Below, piece by piece: positions 56,057 to 64,000 of a stretch of DNA of 64,000 nucleotides. A program made the translations under genes and the position numbers. Position 1 is the stretch's first letter; each line of letters opens with the position of its first letter. Source of the DNA: Kitagawia praeruptora (taxonomy: Eukaryota > Streptophyta > Magnoliopsida > Apiales > Apiaceae); NCBI GenBank assembly GCA_037693485.1, contig CM075353.1:109698501-109762500 (forward strand). The letters run 5' to 3'. The notes beneath the pieces are model-generated. The model saw only the letters and a list, made by a program, of their open reading frames with translations, did not search any database and was not told the origin of the DNA.

Positions 56057-58180
56057 ATGTTAGAAGACAACCGCCCAATTGCTCCTCCAGTCTCCATGAT
56101 GGAAGCATTCGCCAAGAGGAGCAAGATGAGGACAGCCAAAGGTAAAGAAAAAATAAAACCCCCTTCATATGTTGAGCATAAATTTGAATCCCTACTAGAT
56201 CTACTAAACATCATGAGGGATGTATTCCCCAATAGTGCAAGCTTAGACTCGTTTAATTGTCCATGCAAGTTAAAGGAGAAGGATGTCGAAGAGATCAGGA
56301 GAACATATTATTTTCCAGATGCTATCAAGGTTCGTCTTCCAAATCCAACATACAGAACTTGCAACTGGCATCCTGAGAGGATTTGTGTTCCCTGGGGTGC
56401 CCTAGAAGCTGGGTTCAGATTCCCGGTTGATAATTTTATCATCAGATTGCTGGCGGAGTATCAAATCCACCCTTGTCAATTGTATCCCAATGCCAGGAGG
56501 TTCATCATTATCTTCATAATAAGATGTCTTCAGCTAAAAATCCCATTGTCTACTACAATGTTTCGGAGTATCTTTGGGGCCAGAAACTCTACTGACTGCA
56601 AGAAATGATGGGTCAGCCTTCAGCATCGAGCCAAAGTCCCGCACATGGTGAATCCCTTTTCCTTCCCAGATTCTCAACATTTCTGGGAAAGGGAGTTTGT
56701 AGTCCTTGAATGGGAAGGTGGTGATTGGGGCCAATTTTTTGTGAAGAGATTTGGACATATGGAAGATAGTTCACATTTTGTGTGTGAACTTAAGGATTCA
56801 GAGCTACTAGATCGAGATAGGCTCCTAGCTGATGATGGCCGTACCCATTATAAGACTTTTCTAAATGAAAAGAATCTTGTTGAGAATGGCCTTAGCTTTC
56901 TTTCAATTGATGGTAACTTTCTTACTTAGCCATATTATGAACTCTATTTGTTCTTATTCCGATGTTTTTCATGTTGCATTTCAGCTGCTGAGGAGATTGA
57001 CAGTCGTCCACAGAACCAACCGAATGTGACTAAAAGGATGAAGAAAAAGGCTGCGGAGCTACTGAATCCCACTAAGCCTCGCGTCCCTCACTTCTTGGAG
57101 GGCTGCTCTCAAGGCGGGAAAAGATCCCGAAACGCTGACGGGGGTATTAGGACCTCTTTTATACCGTCATGGGGTATTTGTGAACAAGATTCAGTCTTTG
57201 GGAGCCCTCACCTAGCTCTAGACTGGTCCAAGCTTTCAATCACTCCTCCCGATAGAGTGACTTTGCATGCCGGCGACAAGATGGATGAATCTCAACTTTT
57301 GGGCGCTCAGGCCTTATATCAGGTATGACACTCCTTCTAGTAAGTTCGGTGTGGTTTGCTGATTTTGACACTATAAACTTCTCATGCCTTGTCAACTTTC
57401 CTATTGCAGGCTAATGCCTACTTTCAGACTGTTTCTACCCAAGGTCGGGCCTTCAGGGATGAGAATGTATCCTTGAAGACTGATTCAGCGAGGTTCAAGG
57501 AAGAAATTGATGATCTGCATTCTCAAGTTGCCCGTGCCGAAGCGAATGCTTTATCCTCCCGAAAGAAACTTGCTTCTTTGGCCAGAAAGAAGTTATCTGA
57601 TGCTAACAAGGTGATTGAGGCCAATCATAAGATTGAAGAGTTTATGAAATTCCTGGATGAACATGATGATGAGGTGCGCCCTTTCAACATGTTTGTTGGT
57701 TGGGACAAGGCAATCAACGCTGTGAGTAACAAACATCCCTCAGTTGTCATCCCATCTGACTTTCCTTGCCCTTACTGGACTACGGGCGGTGAGAACCGTG
57801 CAAACCTTGCTTCTGGCTCGGGGACCAAGATGGTTCCTCAAGTATCAGGTTCCGGTTCTAGAGGCAGCTACAGATCTTCTGGTTCGGGATCCAAAAGGCA
57901 TCCCCCAGTTGCTAGTCAAGATTCAAGCTCTTCAGGATCTCGTGGAAAAAAGCCCCTGCCTGCCAGGAAAGTTGGAGTAGTTCGACAACCGATCCCAGGC
58001 AAGAGGATGATCCGAAATGAAGGCAGTTCAAGCTCATCTGCCGGAGAGGACGAAACTGAAGATGTGGAGACTACCGCTCAACCGATGGTGGTTGCTGAAC
58101 AAGATTCAGATGAGGAGGAGGATTCAGATGAAGAGGAGTCGGGCGAGGAGAGTGACGAGGAAGAATCCCCGGCTGAGTAG
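56057..58180 (+). pseudogene. spliced antisense ORF of the Tat element (gypsy-type transposon domain)
   Basis: Exons 56057-56912, 56985-57322 and 57410-58180 join in frame through two short GT..AG introns (72 and 87 bases), total 1965 nt. The first exon carries the domain known from Tat antisense ORFs (RTYYFPDAIKVRLPNP, WHPERICVPWGALEAGFRFP, LLAEYQIHPCQLYPNARRFI). A TGA at 56606-56608, in the place of a Trp codon, interrupts it; the frame then continues (LEWEGGDWGQFFVKRF). Exon 3 begins with a coiled coil (ENVSLKTDSARFKEEIDDLH) and ends in Ser/Gly-rich and acidic tracts (DSDEEEDSDEEESGEESDEE). The protein's role is not established; a DNA- or chromatin-binding role would be a guess. The upstream in-frame ATG at 55904 is possible but lies in the repeat leader. 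Confidence 0.75.
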
Positions 58181-58593
58181 GTTGGGATCACCCCATGGCC
58201 TTGCATGGCCCCGTTTAGCCGTTTGTGGCTTTATTTCCTTAGCATTCAATCAATGTCCTTCGGGACTTAACTCTTATTTGCTTGTTGTAACTTAACTCAA
58301 ACCATGGCCCTTCGGGGCGTTTCATTTATGCATTTGTTTCCTTTATTCATATGCTCATTTATTTTCAGTACTTGATCTTTCTAGACTTACACTCCATAGG
58401 TGCTCGGTACATAAATAAAACATAGAATCATATAATGGAAAATAGATTTGCATTGATAACTTGAAAGTGGGTTCAACCCTTACATAGCTACTATGGTCCT
58501 ACTCGGGGTACTAGACCCTGGAATGGATTCATCGAACCTTATTTCTACTTCTCCAAATAAATAGATAAAAAGCTACATCCTTGCAAGGACAAC
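58181..58593. other. convergent noncoding region between antisense gene and Tat pol
   Basis: About 410 bases separate the stop of the plus-strand antisense gene from the stop of the minus-strand pol. It should hold the 3' end of the antisense transcript. The motif CCTTCGGG recurs (58257 and 58309); no gene is visible. Confidence 0.6.
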
Positions 58594-60942
58594 TTAAATA
58601 TAATAAATCTTGAGGTTCAAAGCATGCCAAGTACGGGGCACCTCATTCCCGTCCAAGGTTTCCAACTTATAGGATCCTCGTCCCAGTGTCTTCTTGACTC
58701 GATATGGTCCTTCCCAATTAGGGGCTAGTTTTCCTTTTTGTCCAACTCCTGAAGCCTCTATCTTCCTAAGAACTAAGTCACCCTGCTTGAAGAACCTCTC
58801 CTTAACCCCTATGGTTGTAGTAAAAGGATGCCTTTTTCTGATGCTCCACGTTCTTGGCGTTTGCCTTGTCCCTGATTTCATCAATTAGATCAAGGGTAAG
58901 CCTCATGCCTTCTTCATTGGTCTCTTGTTCATATGCCTCAACTCGAGGAGATGCATGCATGATCTCCAAGGGCACAACTGCCTCGGCTCCGTAAGCCAGC
59001 AAAAACGGGGTGGCTCCAGTCGTCACCTTACAAGTGGTGCGATATGCCCAGAGTATAGGCAGTAACTCATCCACCCAAGTGTTTCTTGAGCGTTCAACTC
59101 TCTTCTTTAGTCCATCAAGGATAATTCGATTAGCTACCTCTGCTTGTCCATTAGCTTGCGGATGTGCTACTGAAGTAAAACGAAGCTCAATTGCATTTTC
59201 CTCGCAGTACTTCTTAAACTCTTCATTGTTGAACTGTGTCTCATTATCTATCACAAGGATTCGAGGAATTCCGTACCTGCAAATGACGTTCTCCCAGAAG
59301 AACTGGGCAACTTGCTTGGTGGTTATCTTGGCTAGAGGTTTAGCCTCAATCCACTTGGTGAAGTAGTCGATGGCCACTATCAAAAACTTCCTTTACGCTG
59401 AATCCACAGGAAAAGGACCAAGTATGTCCATCCCCCACATTGCGAACGGGATAGGAGAGTTAACTGACATTAACATCTCAGGCGGCTACCTTACAATTGG
59501 GGCGTGCTTTTGGCATCTGTCACACTTCTTGACATAATTTTGCACATCTGCCAGCATCTCTGGCCAATAGAATCCCAGACGGGTGATCTTGTGGGCTAAG
59601 GCTCTGCCCCCCAAGTGTTGCCCGCAAATCCCTTCATGAACTTCTTCCAATGCTTCCTTAGCCTCTTGGGGCCTCAAACACTTCAAATATGGGATGACGA
59701 ACGATCTTTTATAAAGGATGCCTTCGATCAAGGCGTATCTCAATGCTCTTACTGACAACTTTCGTGCCTCGAAGGCATTGTCAGGGAGCCATCCAGTTTC
59801 TAAGTGAGCTCTGACAGGATCCATCCAACAGCTTTCTACATCAATCGGTGCCACCAACTTAGAATTGACGGTCGGGGCCTTCAAGACCTGGAAGTAAACA
59901 CTCCCTGCATAATTTTCGATTTCAGAAGAAGCAAACTTGGATAGGGCGTCAGCCTTAACGTTCTCTTCCCTCGGAATATGCTCCACATAACACTCATTGA
60001 ATTGAGTCATAACGGCTTTCACAACTCTCAGATATTTCGCCATAGTTTCATCTTTGGCATCAAACTCACCATTCACTTGTGATACTACAAGTCTTGAGTC
60101 TCCACAAACTTTAAGGTTTTTGACCCTCATGATTCTGGCCAAGCCTGACCCAGCTATCAATGCCTCATACTCAGCTTCATTATTGGTAGTAGGAAAATCC
60201 AACTTCAAAGCATACTCAACTGTGAACCCATCGGGGCTTTGCAAAACCAAACCTGCACCACTAGATTTTGTTTTTGATGCTCCATCAAAATAGAGCACCC
60301 AGTATTCCTTCTGATCAGTTACAAGTTCTTTATCTTTATCTCCACTTTCAGGGGTGGTTACTATCTCCTGCCCCCGACTTCTTGGTTGTTAATGGTGCAT
60401 TCAACCACGAAGTCAACCAATGCCTGAGCCTTGATGGCTGTCCGGGGCTTATACTTGATATCAAACTCTCCAAGCTCTATTGCCCACTTGATTAGCCTTC
60501 CACTAGCCTTTGGGCTATGCATATGTTCCTCAACTGCTGGTCGTAGCTTCCTCGAGGCCGTTATCAATGCCAAAGCAAACTTCTCGATGAGGGAGTAATT
60601 CAATTCAGCCCCATGCAACACCTTGCTCACATAATAGATAGGCTTCTGAACCTTGCCCTCTTCTCGAATGAGAACATCACCTAATGCTTGTTTGGATACC
60701 GCCAGGTATAAATAAAGAGTCTCCCCAGGACTTGGTTTGGCCAACAACGGGGCTTCAGCCATGTACTTCTTCAGCTGTTCAAAGGCCTCTTGGCTCTCAG
60801 AAGTCCACTCAAAATTTGTTACCTTCTTCAATGCCTGAAAGAAAGGCAAGCATTTGTCACCAGACTTGGAGATAAATCTCCCCAGGGCTGCTACTCGGCC
60901 CGTTAACTTCTGTACATCCCGTATAGAGCGGGGTGGTTCCAT
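58594..60942 (-). pseudogene. Tat-type Gypsy pol: end of reverse transcriptase, two RNases H, integrase
   Basis: From 60942 the frame holds the end of reverse transcriptase (IRDVQKLTGRVAALGRFISK) and the Gypsy RNase H (PIYYVSKVLHGAELNYSLIE), which looks shortened by about a dozen residues near VEEHMHSPKASG. Then comes an archaeal-type RNase H with YFDGASKTKSSGAG, NNEAEYEAL, GDSRLVVSQV and KADALSKF, an integrase zinc finger (HEGICGQH ... CDRCQKH), and the integrase core (AIDYFTKWIEA, IDNETQF, ANGQAEVANR). Lesions: extra bases in G runs at 60371-60375 and 58806-58809, and in-frame TAG 59486-59488 and TAA 59393-59395 at positions expected to be Gln. Its 5' part was displaced by the Copia insertion at 60944. 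Confidence 0.92.
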
Positions 60943-60943
60943 G

Positions 60944-61459
60944 TGTTAGGTCGAATTCACAATAGTTAATCAAATATTGAATGAGTAACTTAACAAGAAC
61001 ACACTGTTTAATACTTTAAAACTGTTTGGAATTAACAATTCCTCTCTCAGTGATGTAAAATATCACAGAGAGCTGCTTAGGTTACAATCAATGAATTTTT
61101 TTAATGTTCGATACCCTTCTAGGGTTAACCTAACTGTATTTATAGAACATACAGCTTCATACAATCAGTAACTGATTCTCCTATAATCAAGCTATACAAT
61201 TGATATCAATCACGATTGCTCCAGTCTTCCAAGTCAACTCAATCTCTTTGACAACTTTCCAATCTTCAAAGATATTGCTTCCAAATTTATCTTGCATCAA
61301 TCTTCAAACAATGTTGACTCTTCAGACAATACCGCTACAGAGTTTAACAACCTCTGTTGCGCTTCCAGTCAGTGTTTAACTAAACTCTGACTGATTCCAA
61401 CTAAACTCTGTTTTGTCACTATAGCTTCCAAACACTGTTCTCATCAATCATTTCTAACA
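60944..61459 (-). repeat. 3' LTR of the second Copia element
   Basis: It starts TGTTAGAAATG and ends CCTAACA on the minus strand. A TATA box CTATAAATA lies at 61145-61137. It shows several AAACTCTG/CAGAGTTT motifs between 61335 and 61440. Confidence 0.85.
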
Positions 61460-61613
61460 ATCTCCCCCAACTTGTCCATTAGCAAAAATGTACAAGTTTA
61501 CAGTAAATGATGATGTCAAAACAAATACAAAGTTTACAGTGTTTAATCATACAAACAGAGTTTAAGCTATTACTTAACAAATTCTACAGAAAATAAGAAA
61601 ATTCTTACAGACT

Positions 61614-64000
61614 TTAATTTCTAATCTCTTGAAGATCAGGCATTGTTCTGAGATAGTCTATAAGCAATCTTCTTTCAGCATTTTCAAGCTCTATCTGCAT
61701 AGCTTCCTTGATTTCTCTCAGCTGAGGATCATTCTCATCAGTTTGATAGATAGCAGCTCTAAGATCGTAGATTTTGTTTCTTCTCATTTCATTTCCCAGC
61801 CTTATGTATTTCACTTCCTCAGATTTCACATTAAAATCCAGAACAGTGACTCCAAGATCAGTCTTCAGCTTTGTAGTCCCTTTTTCCATTTCTATCAGAT
61901 TTCCATTCCAATCTCTGTATTTAGGAACATACTTGCTGTTGAATTTCATTTGCCTTCTTGCAAGGTTTTGAATCATTCTTTGTCTAAGCACATTTGCAAC
62001 TGACTGAGCTCTTTGATTTCTCACTCTGAAAATATACAGAACATATTCAAGTTCTTCCCAGTATTTTAATTCGATATCCTTTTCAGAAACTTTAAACACT
62101 GTTCCATCAGCCATGAAATATAGCAAGAAATCCTTCTCTAGACTCTTCTGATATACAAGCTGTACTGACTCCAGTTTGTCTAAACTCTCTTGAGTGACAC
62201 CACGACCTGGAACAGACAGTGAAGAAGGATCTCTGGGACCAACATATTGCCTTTTATCTCTGTGTGAGCCTATGCCTTCTTTGTTGTATCCAACTTTACC
62301 AGATAAAGCTCTACCATCAGTAAAATCCATTGGAATTGTAGCTTCTAGTCTTGAATCATGAAGAGCACCTTTCTTAAATGTTGATTTCAATTGAGAAGAC
62401 AATAATGGTGTGGTCACAACTTGTGTAGCAACAGAGGTTGTGTCTTCATTTTTCTGTACAACATGTGTATCAACAGAGGTTGTAACAATACTTTTCAGCT
62501 TTTGCTTAGCTTCTGCATCTGTTGGTTTTCTAAATAATTGCATTCTTTGATTTGTACCAACTGGTTCTTTGATTTGAATGCCTTTAAGAACAGGCTTTGC
62601 AGCTTTAGCAACTTTCACATTCTTCTTTGCTTTTTCAGACTTTAGAGCTTTCAAATGCTTTTCTTGTAAACTCTTCTCTTCAGCTTTAGCATCTTCTATA
62701 GTAACTCCTTCTGCATTCTCTTCCATGAAAAGCTTAACAGCTAACTCCTCATCAGTCTTTGGATTTGAAATTAATTCCAAACTCTTGGTTTTTGAAGTAC
62801 CTTGAGTTTCAGTGTTTATTCCAACAGACTGTGACTTAAGAGATTTGCCAGATCTCAGAGTTAGTGTTTCAGAGTTTAAAACCTTACCCTTTTCACTTGC
62901 CCCTCCATCTCCAGCATCATCCTTTTGAGACAGAGTTTGAGATTGAGAAACTTTGCATTTAGACTTAGCAACTCTCTCCCCCTTTTTGACATCATCAGGA
63001 ATGAGTATTGATGTAATGAGCTCCAAAGAGTTAGCAATGGAATCCACCTTAGAAAACAAAGCAATTTGATTTTCTTCAACCTTTCCTAGCCTGGCAAAAA
63101 GAGTATCTTGAACTTTGGATAGCTGTGCAGCTTTTATTTTGGACTCTCTTTCCATCTTCATTTCTCTTGACTGAATTTCAGTCTTCAAGGAAGCAATTTC
63201 TTGTTTTGTATCAGCAAAATTTCCCTCCAGAGTTTTGACTTGTACCACAGTTGCCTTTAAACAGGATAAAATCTCTGGATTTGAAATTTGCTTTGCAGTC
63301 TGCTTAACAAAATCAGCTGCTCTCCCTTTTGGAAAAATACAGTCTTGTTTATACCAATCAGCAGCATATTTAGCAAGATGCTCAACTTCAATTGCATGAG
63401 ATGGACAAGGCTGATCAAAAGGTGTATGTTTATTATCTGTCTGTGCTGGTGCACTCACAAAAGAATCAGAGTTTGCACTACTATCAGATTCATCTTCAGC
63501 ACTTGCATCTTTAGCTTGGACATCTTTTAAAGAACCACTGTGCTGAGCAGTGTCAGCCACAGTTCCTTCAACAACTTCTGCAACCTTTTCCATAGTCACC
63601 TCATGTTGCACAGGCTCTGCAACAGAGTTTGCCTTTGTAGCTTCAACAGGCATAGATTCAGAATTTTCCTTAGTTGCCTGATCAACTTCATCACCTTTGT
63701 CTGGAATTGGAGAAGCAGTAGATATCAGCTCTGTGTGTGATGCTGCAGCTTCAGGAACATTTACTGCAGCCTCATCAGCTACACCAGGAGCTTCAGTGTT
63801 AGTAATAGGTGAGATAGGATCAAGAATTGACTCAAGAACATCATTCACTGGTGAAAAACCATCTCTTTGATCCTCTTCTACAGGCATTTTATCCTCTGTA
63901 GGTATTTCAACATTGACAGTATCCTCTGCAGGCATTTCAACCTCTGCAGGAATTTTAACATTTTCTTCATCCTCAACAGTAGGTGTTTGCTGTGAAACCA
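61614..64000 (-). CDS. extra ORF of the second Copia element (env-like position), partial
   Basis: The frame is open from the right edge to the stop before 61614, about 795 codons. Near the edge it has degenerate repeats (IPAEVEMPAEDTVNVEIPTE), then a Glu/Ala/Ser-rich region, a coiled coil (KTLEGNFADTKQEIASLKTE to NQIALFSKVDSIANSLELIT, about 63250-63010), Lys-rich segments (KALKSEKAKKNVKVAKAAKP) and a charged helical C-terminus ending MPDLQEIRN. The architecture matches the interrupted ORF of the first Copia element but identity is low. No signal peptide, membrane segment or catalytic motif is visible. Unlike the first element, this part has no stop or frameshift. Function unknown; the position is that of the env-like gene in SIRE elements. 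Confidence 0.7.
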   Translation of the reverse strand, partial: VSQQTPTVEDEENVKIPAEVEMPAEDTVNVEIPTEDKMPVEEDQRDGFSPVNDVLESILDPISPITNTEAPGVADEAAVNVPEAAASHTELISTASPIPDKGDEVDQATKENSESMPVEATKANSVAEPVQHEVTMEKVAEVVEGTVADTAQHSGSLKDVQAKDASAEDESDSSANSDSFVSAPAQTDNKHTPFDQPCPSHAIEVEHLAKYAADWYKQDCIFPKGRAADFVKQTAKQISNPEILSCLKATVVQVKTLEGNFADTKQEIASLKTEIQSREMKMERESKIKAAQLSKVQDTLFARLGKVEENQIALFSKVDSIANSLELITSILIPDDVKKGERVAKSKCKVSQSQTLSQKDDAGDGGASEKGKVLNSETLTLRSGKSLKSQSVGINTETQGTSKTKSLELISNPKTDEELAVKLFMEENAEGVTIEDAKAEEKSLQEKHLKALKSEKAKKNVKVAKAAKPVLKGIQIKEPVGTNQRMQLFRKPTDAEAKQKLKSIVTTSVDTHVVQKNEDTTSVATQVVTTPLLSSQLKSTFKKGALHDSRLEATIPMDFTDGRALSGKVGYNKEGIGSHRDKRQYVGPRDPSSLSVPGRGVTQESLDKLESVQLVYQKSLEKDFLLYFMADGTVFKVSEKDIELKYWEELEYVLYIFRVRNQRAQSVANVLRQRMIQNLARRQMKFNSKYVPKYRDWNGNLIEMEKGTTKLKTDLGVTVLDFNVKSEEVKYIRLGNEMRRNKIYDLRAAIYQTDENDPQLREIKEAMQIELENAERRLLIDYLRTMPDLQEIRN

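Larger units (their letters stand above)
39545..60943 (-). mobile_element. Tat-type Gypsy retrotransposon, split by nested elements and truncated at its 5' side
   Basis: Read on the minus strand, pol (60942 to 58594) is followed by an antisense gene (56057-58180 on the plus strand), a repeat-rich 3' region (55890-55250 joined to 40802-40054), a purine tract (GTTGTGGGGCAAA ending at 40054) and the 3' LTR (40053-39545, starting TGATATGGGC). Archaeal-type RNase H next to the Gypsy RNase H and an antisense ORF near the 3' LTR are known traits of the Tat lineage. Its 5' half is not in the window: a Copia element begins at 60944. It is the oldest retrotransposon of this nest. Confidence 0.82.
60944..64000 (-). 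mobile_element. second SIRE-like Copia element, 3' part, running off the right edge
   Basis: The 3' LTR (60944-61459) is preceded, in minus-strand order, by the purine tract AAGTTGGGGGAGAT (ending at 61460) and a long extra ORF like that of the first Copia element. The element interrupts the Tat reverse transcriptase. The expected target copy is CCATG (60939-60943); the other side is beyond the window. gag, pol and the 5' LTR should lie to the right. Confidence 0.85.

Overview
The window is plant nuclear DNA, very probably from a eudicot. It holds one intact multi-exon gene with plant-type GT..AG introns, AT-rich intergenic sequence, and a deep nest of plant LTR retrotransposons whose primer-binding sites match plant tRNAs. 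An asterid (Apiaceae-like) source would fit the element types, but that is only a guess.

Left part (1-18314). A minus-strand gene with a TATA box begins at the left edge; only its first 19 codons are inside. A complete ten-exon protein phosphatase 2C gene (minus, 7388 to 2363), orthologous in appearance to Arabidopsis PP2C 8 (At1g18030), is the only intact host gene. Next come a 751-bp hAT-type MITE with an 8-bp target duplication, a 4.56-kb non-autonomous LTR element with 2-kb LTRs and only about 550 bp inside, degenerate AT-rich tandem repeats split by a probable Helitron, and weak exon-like traces.

Middle (18315-38337). A Copia element of the SIRE type lies on the minus strand: LTR, gag, pol, then a long extra ORF downstream of pol. 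A 5.9-kb Athila-related Gypsy element (plus strand, 23487-29427) is inserted into that extra ORF. The Copia LTRs differ at only about three positions, yet its ORFs carry several stops and frameshifts. Its sequence is studded with the hexamer TGACAG. To its right is a minus-strand gene end with a triplicated exon (38460-39071).

Right part (39545-64000). A Tat-type Gypsy element (minus) has its 3' LTR at 39545-40053, a tandem-repeat-rich 3' region, a plus-strand (antisense) gene with its own TATA box and two introns, and a minus-strand pol with archaeal-type RNase H and integrase. Its 3' region is split by an Athila-related element (40803-55249) keeping gag and protease but no reverse transcriptase, which is itself split by a third Athila-related element (43841-50821) with apparently identical LTRs and only a gag-like ORF. 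The Tat pol is cut at 60944 by a second Copia element that runs off the right edge.

Target duplications were read directly for six insertions: TTTTGGGC, AACTA, GACTG, GGGGC, GCTGG and GTCAT. The nesting gives the order Tat, then Athila-like, then the gag-only element. The three Athila-related elements differ in their ORFs and much of their LTRs, but share a core-promoter block, a stem-loop 39-52 nt after the ORF stop, and a conserved noncoding block with hairpins near the polypurine tract. These shared RNA-like signals are the most promising unexplained feature: they look like what lets pol-less elements use the machinery of a full-length relative.
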